Shown here in pieces: positions 1-8,025 of a stretch of DNA of 64,000 bases. The notes beneath the pieces are model-generated. The model ran no database searches. It was not told where the DNA came from and saw nothing but the letters and a program-made list of their open reading frames with translations. The position numbers and the translations under genes are program-made. The stretch spans positions 36,730 through 100,729 of the forward strand of contig JAFQOE010000020.1 of assembly GCA_017395635.1 (NCBI GenBank), written 5' to 3'. Within the stretch, counting starts at the first letter, position 1. Each line of letters starts with the position of its first letter. This DNA is from Lachnospiraceae bacterium. Its GTDB lineage: Bacteria > Bacillota > Clostridia > Lachnospirales > Lachnospiraceae.

Positions 1-575
1 AAGCAGAAGATTGTGCAGTTGCTGCAGAGATGAGCCAGTCAGAGATGAAGAGTATGGTATCTACGATGGATCGAATTAAAGATACCTCTAGCAAGATTGA
101 AAGTATTATCGGTGAAATTGAAGATATTGCAGCCCAGACTAATTTATTGAGTTTAAATGCAGCTATTGAAGCAGCCAGAGCAGGAGATGCAGGAAAAGGT
201 TTTGCAGTAGTAGCAGACCAGATTCGTAATTTGGCTGAACAGAGTGCTAAATCTGCGATTAGTACAAGAGAATTGATTGAAAGCTCTGTAAGTGAGATTA
301 ATGAAGGAAGTAGTGTAGCATTAAAGACTGCAGATGTGTTAGAAGATGTTGTAAGTTCAGTGAAAGATATTGCAGGTATGTCCAGAGAACTAAGTGAAAA
401 TGTTAAAATTCAAGTAGAATCTATTGAACAAGCAAATGAAGGAATTAATATGATTTCCGAAGTTGTGCAGAATAATTCAGCAACAGCTGAAGAGACTTCA
501 GCAACGAGTGAAGAATTGTCAGCTCAAGCTATTAGTATGGATGAGTTGGTAGCTCGATTCAAATTGAGAGATTAA
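1..575 (+). CDS. Methyl-accepting chemotaxis protein, C-terminal part (5' end outside window)
   Basis: The frame is open from base 3 without a start, so only the last 190 residues or so of a chemoreceptor are present. They form the cytoplasmic signalling hairpin that binds CheW and CheA. The highly conserved tip is visible ([19 protein letters not shown] followed by [19 protein letters not shown]). Near the end the adaptation-type sequence [17 protein letters not shown] gives likely methylation sites. The protein ends in KLRD with no NWxxF-type CheR tether. The sensor and membrane parts lie to the left of the window, so the ligand cannot be guessed. A hairpin follows the stop within 25 bases. 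Confidence 0.93.
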   Translation, partial: AEDCAVAAEMSQSEMKSMVSTMDRIKDTSSKIESIIGEIEDIAAQTNLLSLNAAIEAARAGDAGKGFAVVADQIRNLAEQSAKSAISTRELIESSVSEINEGSSVALKTADVLEDVVSSVKDIAGMSRELSENVKIQVESIEQANEGINMISEVVQNNSATAEETSATSEELSAQAISMDELVARFKLRD

Positions 576-594
576 TGTTATACGAGATTAAAAG

Positions 595-627
595 AAGAGG
601 TGGCATTGTTAAAAACTGCCACCTCTT
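595..627. terminator. Hairpin between converging chemoreceptor gene and lexA
   Basis: An 11-bp perfect stem (AAGAGGTGGCA pairing with TGCCACCTCTT) with an 11-base loop sits between two genes that end toward each other. On the plus strand a T run follows after a short AT-rich gap. On the minus strand the stem is followed by CTTTTAAT. It probably ends transcription from both sides. Confidence 0.75.
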
Positions 628-640
628 AAAATGCATTTTT

Positions 641-1252
641 TCAAAAAGTTCTAAATAATCCGATAACTTTTCCTAATATAGACACTTGATCTACGATAAT
701 AGGTTCCATATAATCGTTTTCCGGCTGTAATCGATAATGTCCGTTTTCTTTAAAAAAACGCTTAACCGTTGCGCTATCTTCAACTAAAGCAACTACGATT
801 TCATTGTTAGTAGCGGTTGGTTGTTCTTCGACTAGGATTAAATCACCATCATAGATACCAACATTAATCATACTGTCTCCACGTACCTTTAACATAAAGG
901 TTGTTTTGTTATGTAAGTATTCAGGTGGAACAGGAAAATAACCATCAATATTCTCCACGGCTAAAATTGGTTCGCCAGCAGTTACCTGACCTACAATTGG
1001 GACATTCACTAATTCACGTCTGGTTAAACCAAATGAATCATCTAAAATTTCAATGGTTCTAGGTTTGGTTGGATCTCTTCGAATATAACCATTCTTTTCT
1101 AATGTCTCTAAATGAGAATGGACAGAAGAAGTAGACTTTAGTTTAACTGCTTCACAAATTTCACGAACTGAAGGTGGATATCCTTTTTGTAGAATATTCT
1201 CTTTGATATAATCTAAGATTTCTTGTTGTTTTGTACTTATCTTACCTGGCAT
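641..1252 (-). CDS. lexA: LexA, SOS response repressor
   Basis: Repressor of the SOS regulon that cleaves itself when RecA is activated by DNA damage. The 203 residues show an N-terminal winged helix (about 1-68, with SVREICEAV and STSSVHSHLETLEKNGYI) and a C-terminal S24 peptidase domain. The cleavage site is A92-G93 in VTAGEP, the nucleophile S127 lies in RGDSM, and the general base is K164 in ATVKRF. The frame is open about 49 codons further upstream, but the ATG at 1252 has GGAGG seven bases before it and gives the usual LexA length, so it was chosen over the ATG at 1258. It is divergent from a yneA-like gene with LexA-type boxes between them, which implies autoregulation. Confidence 0.97.
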   Translation of the reverse strand: MPGKISTKQQEILDYIKENILQKGYPPSVREICEAVKLKSTSSVHSHLETLEKNGYIRRDPTKPRTIEILDDSFGLTRRELVNVPIVGQVTAGEPILAVENIDGYFPVPPEYLHNKTTFMLKVRGDSMINVGIYDGDLILVEEQPTATNNEIVVALVEDSATVKRFFKENGHYRLQPENDYMEPIIVDQVSILGKVIGLFRTF

Positions 1253-1292
1253 AATCATACCTCCATAATTATTAAAATAAATATCTAAGACT

Positions 1293-1321
1293 ATAATAGC
1301 ATACGCATACACAAAAAGCAA
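1293..1321 (-). promoter_or_regulatory. Predicted lexA promoter
   Basis: On the minus strand TTGCTT (1316-1321) and TATTAT (1293-1298) are separated by 17 bases, as in a sigma-A promoter. The LexA-type boxes begin about 10 bases upstream of the -35. Confidence 0.6.
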
Positions 1322-1331
1322 ACATTTATTC

Positions 1332-1358
1332 GGAACAAATTTTCCGAATAAACGTTCG
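1332..1358. promoter_or_regulatory. Two adjoining LexA-type boxes
   Basis: GGAACAAATTTTCC (1332-1345) and CGAATAAACGTTCG (1345-1358) resemble the Gram-positive SOS box CGAAC-N4-GTTCG. The second differs at one position, the first at more. They lie between the lexA and yneA-like promoters. Confidence 0.72.
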
Positions 1359-1366
1359 GAAATATA

Positions 1367-1395
1367 TTGACAAACAGGTGTTCTGTTGATATAAT
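1367..1395 (+). promoter_or_regulatory. Consensus sigma-A promoter of the yneA-like gene
   Basis: A perfect TTGACA (1367-1372), a 17-base spacer and a perfect TATAAT (1390-1395). Such a strong promoter is expected to need tight repression, and LexA-type boxes lie on both sides of it. Confidence 0.88.
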
Positions 1396-1403
1396 TCAAA
1401 AAA

Positions 1404-1417
1404 CGAACAAATATTCG
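1404..1417. promoter_or_regulatory. LexA-type box just downstream of the yneA -10
   Basis: CGAACAAATATTCG matches CGAAC-N4-GTTCG with one mismatch. It lies 8 bases after the -10, near the expected transcription start, where bound repressor would block initiation. Confidence 0.75.
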
Positions 1418-1438
1418 GATTGCGAGGAGGATATATTT

Positions 1439-1753
1439 ATGAAACGGTCAAAGGTTTACAATAATAGAATTATGTTGATTGTGTTGGTTGCAGCAATTTT
1501 ATTTTTTACAGTCATTAATTGTATTACGGTTGCATATGCGGATGAAGTTGTAGAATATGAGAAATCTTTTATTTCTATTGAGATTGCAAAGGGTGATACT
1601 CTTACTTCGATTGCTGAAACTTATGCAAAGTCAGAAGCAGAGTATCAAGATTATATTGAAGAAGTTATATCGATTAATAATTTAAAGAATGATACAATTC
1701 ACAGTGGATGCTATTTGTTGGTGCCTGTGTATACTATAATACCAACGAATTAG
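1439..1753 (+). CDS. yneA: YneA-like SOS-induced cell division inhibitor (TM + LysM-like)
   Basis: Small membrane protein of 104 residues: a basic start, one transmembrane segment (about residues 11-33), then an extracellular LysM-like domain (IEIAKGDTLTSIAETYAKS ... LVPVY). This is the layout of Bacillus YneA, which delays division during the SOS response and is also encoded divergently from lexA. The start at 1439 is set by GAGGAGG eight bases upstream. The open frame reaches back to 1367, but that would begin inside the promoter. Its stop overlaps the stop of the converging ttcA-like gene. The functional assignment rests on architecture and position, because YneA sequences diverge quickly. 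Confidence 0.8.
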   Translation: MKRSKVYNNRIMLIVLVAAILFFTVINCITVAYADEVVEYEKSFISIEIAKGDTLTSIAETYAKSEAEYQDYIEEVISINNLKNDTIHSGCYLLVPVYTIIPTN

Positions 1754-2466
1754 ATTTCTTTTTCGTAATAGTGAGTCAGAGCAGTAGTAAGATTCTTTCG
1801 AATATTCGGAAATTTTTGTTCGCTTTCTTTAATGTAGTGTTTGACGGTTTCTCTTTTCGTTTTTCCGTCAGCCGGACAAGGATTTTTCAAAATTGGGAAA
1901 GAATTCTTAGTTGCATATCCTTGTATTTCGCGTTCGGATATATAAAACATGGGACGAATAAGAGTTAGTCCGGTTTTATCTAATTTTGTTACCGGTGGGA
2001 AGCAATAATAATGTCCTTCGTAGAACAAAGACATAAGACTTGTTTCAATAAAATCATCTTTATGATGTGCGTAAGCTATTTTATTACATCCTATTTCCAA
2101 AGCTTTTTGATTCAAAGCACCTTTTCGCATTTTTGCACATAAAGCACAAGGATTCTTTTCTTTTCGTTCTTTGAATACAATAGAGAATATATCTGTATTT
2201 ACAACATAGAAAGGTACATTAAGCAAATCACAATAATTTTTCATTGTATTGATATTTTCCGTCTGATTTTGTATACCTAAATCTACATAGATTGCGCAGA
2301 GATTATAATTTTCAGGATAAAACTTTTTTAATTCTGCTAATCCTTTGAGAAGGGTATAACTATCTTTACCACCAGATAATCCAACCGCAATATAATCATG
2401 GTTTTGAATCATAATATATTTTTTTATACATTGTCGCATGTAGCTAAGAAGTTTTTGTGTATCCAT
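1750..2466 (-). CDS. ttcA: TtcA-family tRNA 2-thiocytidine synthetase-like protein
   Basis: ATP-dependent tRNA thiolase of the PP-loop family. The N-terminal SGGKDS (about residues 30-36) is the ATP pyrophosphatase loop. A CxxC pair in PCALCAKMRKGAL and a later cysteine in NPCPADGKTKR match the three cysteines that hold the iron-sulfur cluster in TtcA enzymes. At 238 residues it is slightly short for TtcA. AGGAG eight bases before the ATG fixes the start. TilS is unlikely because the CxxC pair is present and the long TilS C-terminus is absent. The exact tRNA position modified cannot be read from the sequence. Confidence 0.78.
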   Translation of the reverse strand: MDTQKLLSYMRQCIKKYIMIQNHDYIAVGLSGGKDSYTLLKGLAELKKFYPENYNLCAIYVDLGIQNQTENINTMKNYCDLLNVPFYVVNTDIFSIVFKERKEKNPCALCAKMRKGALNQKALEIGCNKIAYAHHKDDFIETSLMSLFYEGHYYCFPPVTKLDKTGLTLIRPMFYISEREIQGYATKNSFPILKNPCPADGKTKRETVKHYIKESEQKFPNIRKNLTTALTHYYEKEI

Positions 2467-2583
2467 TTATTTGTCTCCTGTTTCATATATTTTTTTATAA
2501 CAGTGAAAAGAGTTTGTTGTTGATTGAATGTTATTATATTCTAACATGGTTATCTGACTTTGTTAAGATAATGGAATTTTTAC

Positions 2584-2612
2584 TTGACAGTGAAAAATCT
2601 TTATGCAATAAT
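2584..2612 (+). promoter_or_regulatory. Predicted promoter of the adhesin-sortase operon
   Basis: TTGACA (2584-2589), a 17-base spacer and AATAAT (2607-2612), about 50 bases before the adhesin start. ACAGTGAAAA occurs twice in the leader (near 2500 and 2588); its meaning is unknown. Confidence 0.6.
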
Positions 2613-2661
2613 CAAATCACTCTAAATTTCATTTATGCATATTGTTCCAGAAAGGACATTT

Positions 2662-5600
2662 ATGTATCAATTTAATATTAAATCATTCTTTTATAAGATT
2701 TTTACCCTATGTTGTTTTGCAATTTGTTTTTTCTATTCTCAAGATGTATTTGCAATGAGTATTGCAGATTATTCGTATGATAAGGTTTATGAATCACTTC
2801 CGGCCACATTCCAAGATAAAGAATTTGTTTACAAAAGTTCAGATGGGGTTTGTTTAATTGAGTTTGCGAATTATAATGGTAATCCGTATCGGACTTCTGT
2901 TAAAAAGAAAAAAGATAGTAATGAGTTTTTGTATTGTATTGACCGCAATAATAGTATTGAATTTACAGATGAATATCAGATAAATAATAATCTGTTTAAC
3001 GAAGAATTACGAACACGTTTAGGAATTGCTTTTTATTACGGACCATCTGTATGGAAAGAAAAAGCAAATTCTAAGTTTACAACGGGTAATTTTATTACAG
3101 ATTATTATATGACACAGATTGTCACACATGCATTGATTTATAAATACGGTGGTCAACAAGCCAATATGGGAATTAATTTTGAAAAGTTAACATTTAAAAG
3201 TGGTACAGATGATTTGAAAAAGAAAACAACTGCTTTTTATAAGTTTTGCTGTGATGCAAAAATTAAATACAAGAATGGTTATTTTCAATCAGTTGATTTC
3301 AAGTTCAATCCTTTACAAGACAGTAATATGTATCTTGATGGAGATCAATTTACTTCTTCAATCATTACCTGCAATACCGATGATGATATGGCAGATGTTA
3401 CAGAATTTACACGTCGTACCCATAGAAATTTTGAAGATTTGGTTACCATTCAAGCAAAAACTACGAAGTATAATTCAGATATTCAATTATGTATTCCATA
3501 TAATAATGTGCTAACAATTCATCCCGGGTATTATACTATTCCGATATATGAAGATATTGTTTTTAATCGAAAACAGGCAGCATTATGGTATTGTACTAAT
3601 ATTAGTTATATAGACACAACACAGGAATTGGGCGATTTATTTGGAGTTAAACATCAAGCAGAAGCGCAGATAGAAGTAAGTTTATTAGCTGGGAAATTGT
3701 ACTTATACAAAAAGGATAGTGTTACAAACGAGGAAATCCAAGATGCACAATTTCAAGTATTACAATATAATTCTGCTACAAAGCAATATGAGTATTATTG
3801 TGATATGACTTATAATGCAACAGATAAAAGATATGAGAGTAATAATCTATTTTTATCAATCAATAATAAAGATGGAAAATTCCAGGTTGTTGAAAAAAGT
3901 CCAGGTAATAATTATCAATTAGACTGGGATGGACAGTATTTTAAAATCACACCAGAGAAATATCTTCATGAGATACATGTTGAAAATACGCCTATCTTAG
4001 GGTCACTAACAATTCATAAAGAAGGAGAGCAGTGGTCTTATAAAGATAAGCAATTTTTGAAAGATAAGCATTTACCTTTATCCGGTGTCAAATTTGAACT
4101 ATATGCTAAGAATGATATATATTTGAAAGACAAAGTTTGGTATGCTGCGAATACAAAGATTGCAGATTTGATTACAGATAATAGTGGAAATGCCAAAGTC
4201 GCAAATTTACCTATGGGAAATTATTATGTGAAAGAAGTACAAACATTAGATGATTATGTACTGGATAGTAAAATAACAGAATTTTCAATCCAAAGAGATG
4301 GAGAGCGTAAATATAGTAATGTTTCTTTAGATTTTATTAATCATTTAAAGACGACTCAGGTGCATATTTACAAATGCTATTATAATGATACTGATACAGA
4401 ACAAAAAGATCCGATTGCATTGGAAGGTGCTGAATTCGGTATATATATAAAACAGGATTTGTGTGATGTAACAGGAAAAGTAATTTTAGGAAAAGATACA
4501 TGTATTGCAACCGGGATTACAGATAACATGGGGAGTTTAACTTTTGCAGGAATACCATATGTAGAATACTATATTAAGGAGTTGAAGGCACCTGATGATT
4601 TTATCTTAAATGATGGTATTGTTTCAATATCATTAAAAGATTTCCAATATGATGAAAGTACCAGAAGTTATGTTAACAAACAAAATATAATTAATAAAAA
4701 GCAACGGTTTCAGTTGTCAATTCATAAGACTGGTGAAGATTTTGTAGGATATACGCCTCAAAGTAGTGAATATGGTGATTATTATATTTACGAAATAGGA
4801 AAAACTTCTTTAGAAAATGTTTCGTTTCAACTGTATAATGACCAAAACAAATTAGTTGCTACACAGGTAACAGACAAAGAGGGTAAGGCTATATTTAATA
4901 ATCTTTTACCGGGGAATTATCGCTTAACGGAAACCTCTGCGCCGTTCGAATATATGCTGGTAGATAAGAGCAAGGACATTGTTTTAAAAATGGATAATAG
5001 AGAATATAATGAATTTGCACCTCCAACAAAGGAAGAATCTTTTTTCAATGAACTTTGTCAGTGTTCGATTCGTTTAACAAAATTAGGAGAGCATACATTT
5101 ATTCAAGATTCACAACTCCAATTTGACCAGATTTCTTTAAGTAATGTAGTTTATGGTATTTATCAAAACTTTGATTATACTTTCTTGAATAATACACAAT
5201 CTCTTGTCAAAGGAAGTTGTGTTGGGTATATTGTGACCAACGAAGCAGGAGAAGGAATATTTAACGGAAAGCTTCCATGTGGTAATTATTATATAAAAGA
5301 ATTACAGACGCAATCGGGTTATGAATTAGACCCCAATATATATTCGTTTGATATACAACCGAATAATAATCAAATGATTGAAGTATCTGTTGATGATGAA
5401 CCATTTGTTAACAAGCTCTCAAAGGCATCTGTGCAGATTATAAAGACAGATTCTAATACAGGAAAAAGTATTAAAGGTGTGGAATTTACACTTTATAATG
5501 ATAATAAAGAACAAATCGGTGTATACAAAACAAACAAAAAAGGAAAGATTCTCGTTGAGAATTTACCATATGGTAAATATTATTTTGTGGAAACCAAATG

Positions 5601-5817
5601 TAAAGATGGTTATTATTCAAGTAATAACAAATATTATTTTGAACTTAATAGTAAAGAAACAATCACATTAAATATTACCAATTCTCCAATATTAAAATTA
5701 GGAATTAATGAAGGGTATAAGAAAGCATTAATAGTTACGGCTATTCTATCTGCAATTTTATTTGGTATAATGTCTATAAGTTACTACTATGCGAGAAGAA
5801 GTGGCAATGATGAATAA
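2662..5817 (+). CDS. Large cell-surface adhesin/pilin: thioester-type head and Cna-B-like repeats
   Basis: A 1051-residue secreted surface protein. A signal peptide (about 1-31, ending QDVFA) is followed by a region like the thioester domain of Gram-positive adhesins: C92 in LYCID and Q152 in YMTQIVTHALIY could form the internal Cys-Gln thioester. About six Cna-B/SpaA-type modules follow, each with a lysine strand (for example LTIHKEGE, VQIIKTD) and a closing glutamate strand (NYYVKEVQ, NYYIKELQ, KYYFVETK), the pattern of self-made isopeptide bonds. The C-terminus has one membrane helix and a basic YYYARRSGNDE tail. No LPxTG is present; the sequence before the helix is NSPILKLGINEGYKK. ATG 2662 was preferred to 2635 because AGAAAGGA precedes it. 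The adjacent sortase overlaps its end. A role in covalent adhesion to host or neighbouring cells is inferred. Confidence 0.85.
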   Translation: MYQFNIKSFFYKIFTLCCFAICFFYSQDVFAMSIADYSYDKVYESLPATFQDKEFVYKSSDGVCLIEFANYNGNPYRTSVKKKKDSNEFLYCIDRNNSIEFTDEYQINNNLFNEELRTRLGIAFYYGPSVWKEKANSKFTTGNFITDYYMTQIVTHALIYKYGGQQANMGINFEKLTFKSGTDDLKKKTTAFYKFCCDAKIKYKNGYFQSVDFKFNPLQDSNMYLDGDQFTSSIITCNTDDDMADVTEFTRRTHRNFEDLVTIQAKTTKYNSDIQLCIPYNNVLTIHPGYYTIPIYEDIVFNRKQAALWYCTNISYIDTTQELGDLFGVKHQAEAQIEVSLLAGKLYLYKKDSVTNEEIQDAQFQVLQYNSATKQYEYYCDMTYNATDKRYESNNLFLSINNKDGKFQVVEKSPGNNYQLDWDGQYFKITPEKYLHEIHVENTPILGSLTIHKEGEQWSYKDKQFLKDKHLPLSGVKFELYAKNDIYLKDKVWYAANTKIADLITDNSGNAKVANLPMGNYYVKEVQTLDDYVLDSKITEFSIQRDGERKYSNVSLDFINHLKTTQVHIYKCYYNDTDTEQKDPIALEGAEFGIYIKQDLCDVTGKVILGKDTCIATGITDNMGSLTFAGIPYVEYYIKELKAPDDFILNDGIVSISLKDFQYDESTRSYVNKQNIINKKQRFQLSIHKTGEDFVGYTPQSSEYGDYYIYEIGKTSLENVSFQLYNDQNKLVATQVTDKEGKAIFNNLLPGNYRLTETSAPFEYMLVDKSKDIVLKMDNREYNEFAPPTKEESFFNELCQCSIRLTKLGEHTFIQDSQLQFDQISLSNVVYGIYQNFDYTFLNNTQSLVKGSCVGYIVTNEAGEGIFNGKLPCGNYYIKELQTQSGYELDPNIYSFDIQPNNNQMIEVSVDDEPFVNKLSKASVQIIKTDSNTGKSIKGVEFTLYNDNKEQIGVYKTNKKGKILVENLPYGKYYFVETKCKDGYYSSNNKYYFELNSKETITLNITNSPILKLGINEGYKKALIVTAILSAILFGIMSISYYYARRSGNDE

Positions 5818-6499
5818 AAGAATAGTGATATGTATGTTGATTCTATTATTGCTTGTTCTATTGGTGTTGACTTATTATGGGCAACTTCTTGCGAAATTGA
5901 ATCAGAATACAGACACTGAAGAACAAATAATTAAGGATATCAAACAGGTTGTTGTTTTACAAGAAAGTACAGACGTTGATGTAAACATAAAGAAGGATAC
6001 TAATGAGACTATAATCAATCCAGATGACGATATAGAAGAAAGAAAAGAGTCGAATGGTACCATAATAACAAAAAAGAATAACACCCAAGATAAATTACCG
6101 ATTGGATATGATTGTATTGTAAGTATACCAATCATTTCATTAGAAAAAATAGTGTATACAGGAAGTTTACGAGAGAGTCATTTGGAACAATATGATTTAA
6201 TTACAGCTGCTGATGATATGAAATATAGTAATGGTGGTAATTATATAATTTGTGGACATTATTCACAATTATATGGATATTCATTGAATCGATTGAAAGA
6301 GTTAAATAAAGGAGATTTTGTATATATCAATTCGAATGGTACATTGCATAAATATACCGTTTATTCTAAAGAATTTGAAACCATGACAGAAACAAGTACA
6401 TATTGTGTACAGACAGAACAAAGAGAATTGACCATTATTTCTTGTGCAAAATATGTTGGAGTGGATAAGTATATTGTAATTAAATGCAAATTAGTTTAA
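5807..6499 (+). CDS. Sortase (class B-like), partner of the adhesin
   Basis: Membrane-anchored transpeptidase that would attach or polymerise the upstream adhesin. An N-terminal membrane segment (about residues 5-27) precedes an acidic low-complexity linker and the sortase barrel. The catalytic histidine is H151 in ICGHYS and the nucleophile is C213 in TIISCAKY. The strand that normally carries the catalytic arginine reads VDKYIVIKCKL, with K221 where arginine is expected. The start overlaps the adhesin stop (ATG ATG at 5807 and 5810, after AGAAGTGG), so the two genes are probably translationally coupled. The class is tentative, since the sorting motif of the substrate is not a standard one. 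Confidence 0.82.
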   Translation: MMNKRIVICMLILLLLVLLVLTYYGQLLAKLNQNTDTEEQIIKDIKQVVVLQESTDVDVNIKKDTNETIINPDDDIEERKESNGTIITKKNNTQDKLPIGYDCIVSIPIISLEKIVYTGSLRESHLEQYDLITAADDMKYSNGGNYIICGHYSQLYGYSLNRLKELNKGDFVYINSNGTLHKYTVYSKEFETMTETSTYCVQTEQRELTIISCAKYVGVDKYIVIKCKLV

Positions 6500-6532
6500 A
6501 GACATAGCATTCAAACTTTATCAATATTATTT

Positions 6533-6589
6533 TAAAGTTAAACTAATTACCGGAAAGAGTATAAATACCTGGTAGTTAGTTTAACTTTA
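6533..6589. repeat. 19-bp inverted repeat after the sortase gene
   Basis: TAAAGTTAAACTAATTACC (6533-6551) pairs with 6571-6589 with a single mismatch around a 19-base loop. No T run follows, so it is not a textbook terminator. It could stabilise or end the adhesin-sortase mRNA, or belong to the recombination or control region of the following recombinase gene. Confidence 0.7.
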
Positions 6590-6822
6590 GTTCTAAATTC
6601 AATTATTCGCAAAACCCAAGTTTAACGAAAAGATATTGCGGATTTTTACAATATATAGTACAATTAAGGTATATTGTACCACAATCGTAATTGGCTGTGT
6701 ATTATATATAGCACATGTATGATTGGTAATTTTGTTTTATTGAATTGCAATACATAGGCATTATAATACAAACTTAAGTTTCGCAATTACCTAACTATTT
6801 TATAGAGAAAGGAACTTCTGTT
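6590..6822. other. Structured intergenic region before the recombinase gene
   Basis: This stretch has no gene. GTACAAT (6658-6664) and ATTGTAC (6673-6679) form a perfect inverted repeat around 8 bases, a geometry seen in tyrosine recombinase core sites and in operators. The segment near 6602-6632 (ATTATTCGCAAAACCC, then GTTTAACGAAAA) loosely resembles the difSL site remembered from XerS systems. The heptamer TTCGCAA occurs near 6606 and again near 6780. These are observations; the recombination-site idea is inference. Confidence 0.4.
6740..6781 (+). promoter_or_regulatory. Recombinase promoter with a 12-bp palindrome at the start site
   Basis: TTGAAT (6740-6745), a 16-base spacer and TATAAT (6762-6767). 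The perfect palindrome AAACTTAAGTTT (6770-6781) begins three bases after the -10 and covers the expected transcription start, so it could be an operator. Confidence 0.55.
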
Positions 6823-7875
6823 ATGGCGAATAAAACATATCATCAAGAGGAAGAAATTCATAACGTAGAATTAATGCGTGACGTATTACAAGAATTACCG
6901 AAATATGTTGCACGTTATTTTCGCTCTATTGAGTATTCCAAAGCCCCTCGTACTCGTCTTGGGTATGCCAGGGACATCAAATCATTTTTTGAATTCTTAT
7001 GTGACACGAATCCGTCATTAAAAGGAAAATCTACGATGGATGTATCAATTGATATTATCCGTCAGCTAGAATCTGAAGACATTGAGGAATATTTAGACTA
7101 TTTGAAAGTTTATACAAAGGACAATAAGCGTTATACGAATGGTGAACGTGCCGTTAAACGCAAATTAATAGCCTTAAGGGGTTTATTTAAGTATTTGTAC
7201 AAAAATAAGCAAATTGAGGCTGATCCGGCAAGTATTGTAGATACGCCCAAAATTCATGATAAAGCGATTGTTAGAATGGAAATAAATGAGGTTGCACAAT
7301 TTCTGGATAACGTCGAATATGGCAATAAATTAACGGATCACCAGCAAGCATACCATGAAAAGTCAAAAACGCGGGATTTGGCGCTTTTAACGCTTATGTT
7401 GGGTACCGGTATCCGTGTATCAGAATGTGTTGGATTAGATATCAAGGATATTGATTTTGATTATGATCGAATTAAGGTAGTTCGAAAAGGTGGTTATGAA
7501 GCATATGTATACTTTGGGCAGGAAGCTAAAGATGCATTGTTAGAATACCTAGAAGAACGCAAAGATATTATTACAAAAGAAGGTCACGAAGATGCTTTAT
7601 TTCTCAGTAGTCAGCGCCGTAGAATTTCTGTTCGAAGCGTTGAAAACATGGTAAAAAAATATGCACAGATTACCACCCCTCTCAAGAAAATTACGCCTCA
7701 TAAGCTTCGAAGTACATATGGTACATCCCTTTACCAACAGACCTCAGATATTTATCTAGTTGCGGATGTATTAGGCCACAAGGATGTCAATACAACCAAA
7801 AAACACTATGCGGATATTGATGAATGGCAACGTATGAAAGCGAAAGATGCAGTGACTTTGCGTGAGAAAAATTGA
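6823..7875 (+). CDS. Tyrosine recombinase, XerS-like (350 aa)
   Basis: Site-specific DNA recombinase. The N-terminal SAM-like core-binding domain includes LPKYVARYFRSI and TRLGYARDIKSFFEFL. The catalytic domain carries R198 (TGIRVSE), the lysine in VVRKGG, H293 and R296 (PHKLR), H319 (LGHKD) and nucleophile Y329 (KKHYADI), so the active site is complete. The 350-residue length and N-terminal pattern are closer to single-recombinase XerS proteins than to XerC/XerD (about 300). AGAAAGGAA precedes the ATG and a strong terminator follows, so it is a single-gene unit. A phage or island integrase is the alternative, but no other mobile-element gene lies beside it. Confidence 0.82.
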   Translation: MANKTYHQEEEIHNVELMRDVLQELPKYVARYFRSIEYSKAPRTRLGYARDIKSFFEFLCDTNPSLKGKSTMDVSIDIIRQLESEDIEEYLDYLKVYTKDNKRYTNGERAVKRKLIALRGLFKYLYKNKQIEADPASIVDTPKIHDKAIVRMEINEVAQFLDNVEYGNKLTDHQQAYHEKSKTRDLALLTLMLGTGIRVSECVGLDIKDIDFDYDRIKVVRKGGYEAYVYFGQEAKDALLEYLEERKDIITKEGHEDALFLSSQRRRISVRSVENMVKKYAQITTPLKKITPHKLRSTYGTSLYQQTSDIYLVADVLGHKDVNTTKKHYADIDEWQRMKAKDAVTLREKN

Positions 7876-7913
7876 TATCAGAAGGTAAATATAAGACATA
7901 TAAGGATTAAGTA

Positions 7914-7939
7914 AAAAGACGTGAGAAATCACGTCTTTT
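7914..7939 (+). terminator. Rho-independent terminator after the recombinase
   Basis: A perfect 11-bp stem, AAAAGACGTGA with TCACGTCTTTT, closed by a GAAA tetraloop and ending in four T. On the minus strand the stem also ends in T residues, so it may act both ways. Confidence 0.85.
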
Positions 7940-8025
7940 GAAATGTTATTATCTTAAAGTATTTTATTACATTATGTGGATTTCCTTCCTCCAAATGTAC
8001 TTTATTCGTTATACAATATAGTATT

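Noticed and set aside
1252..1399. Extended LexA with 49 extra N-terminal residues
   Set aside because: The extension starts at a TTG inside the yneA promoter, has no ribosome site, and is not part of LexA proteins.
6823..7875. Integrase of a prophage or conjugative element
   Set aside because: No capsid, relaxase, excisionase or transposase genes lie on either side, and the protein is nearer to single-gene XerS enzymes; an island remnant cannot be fully excluded.
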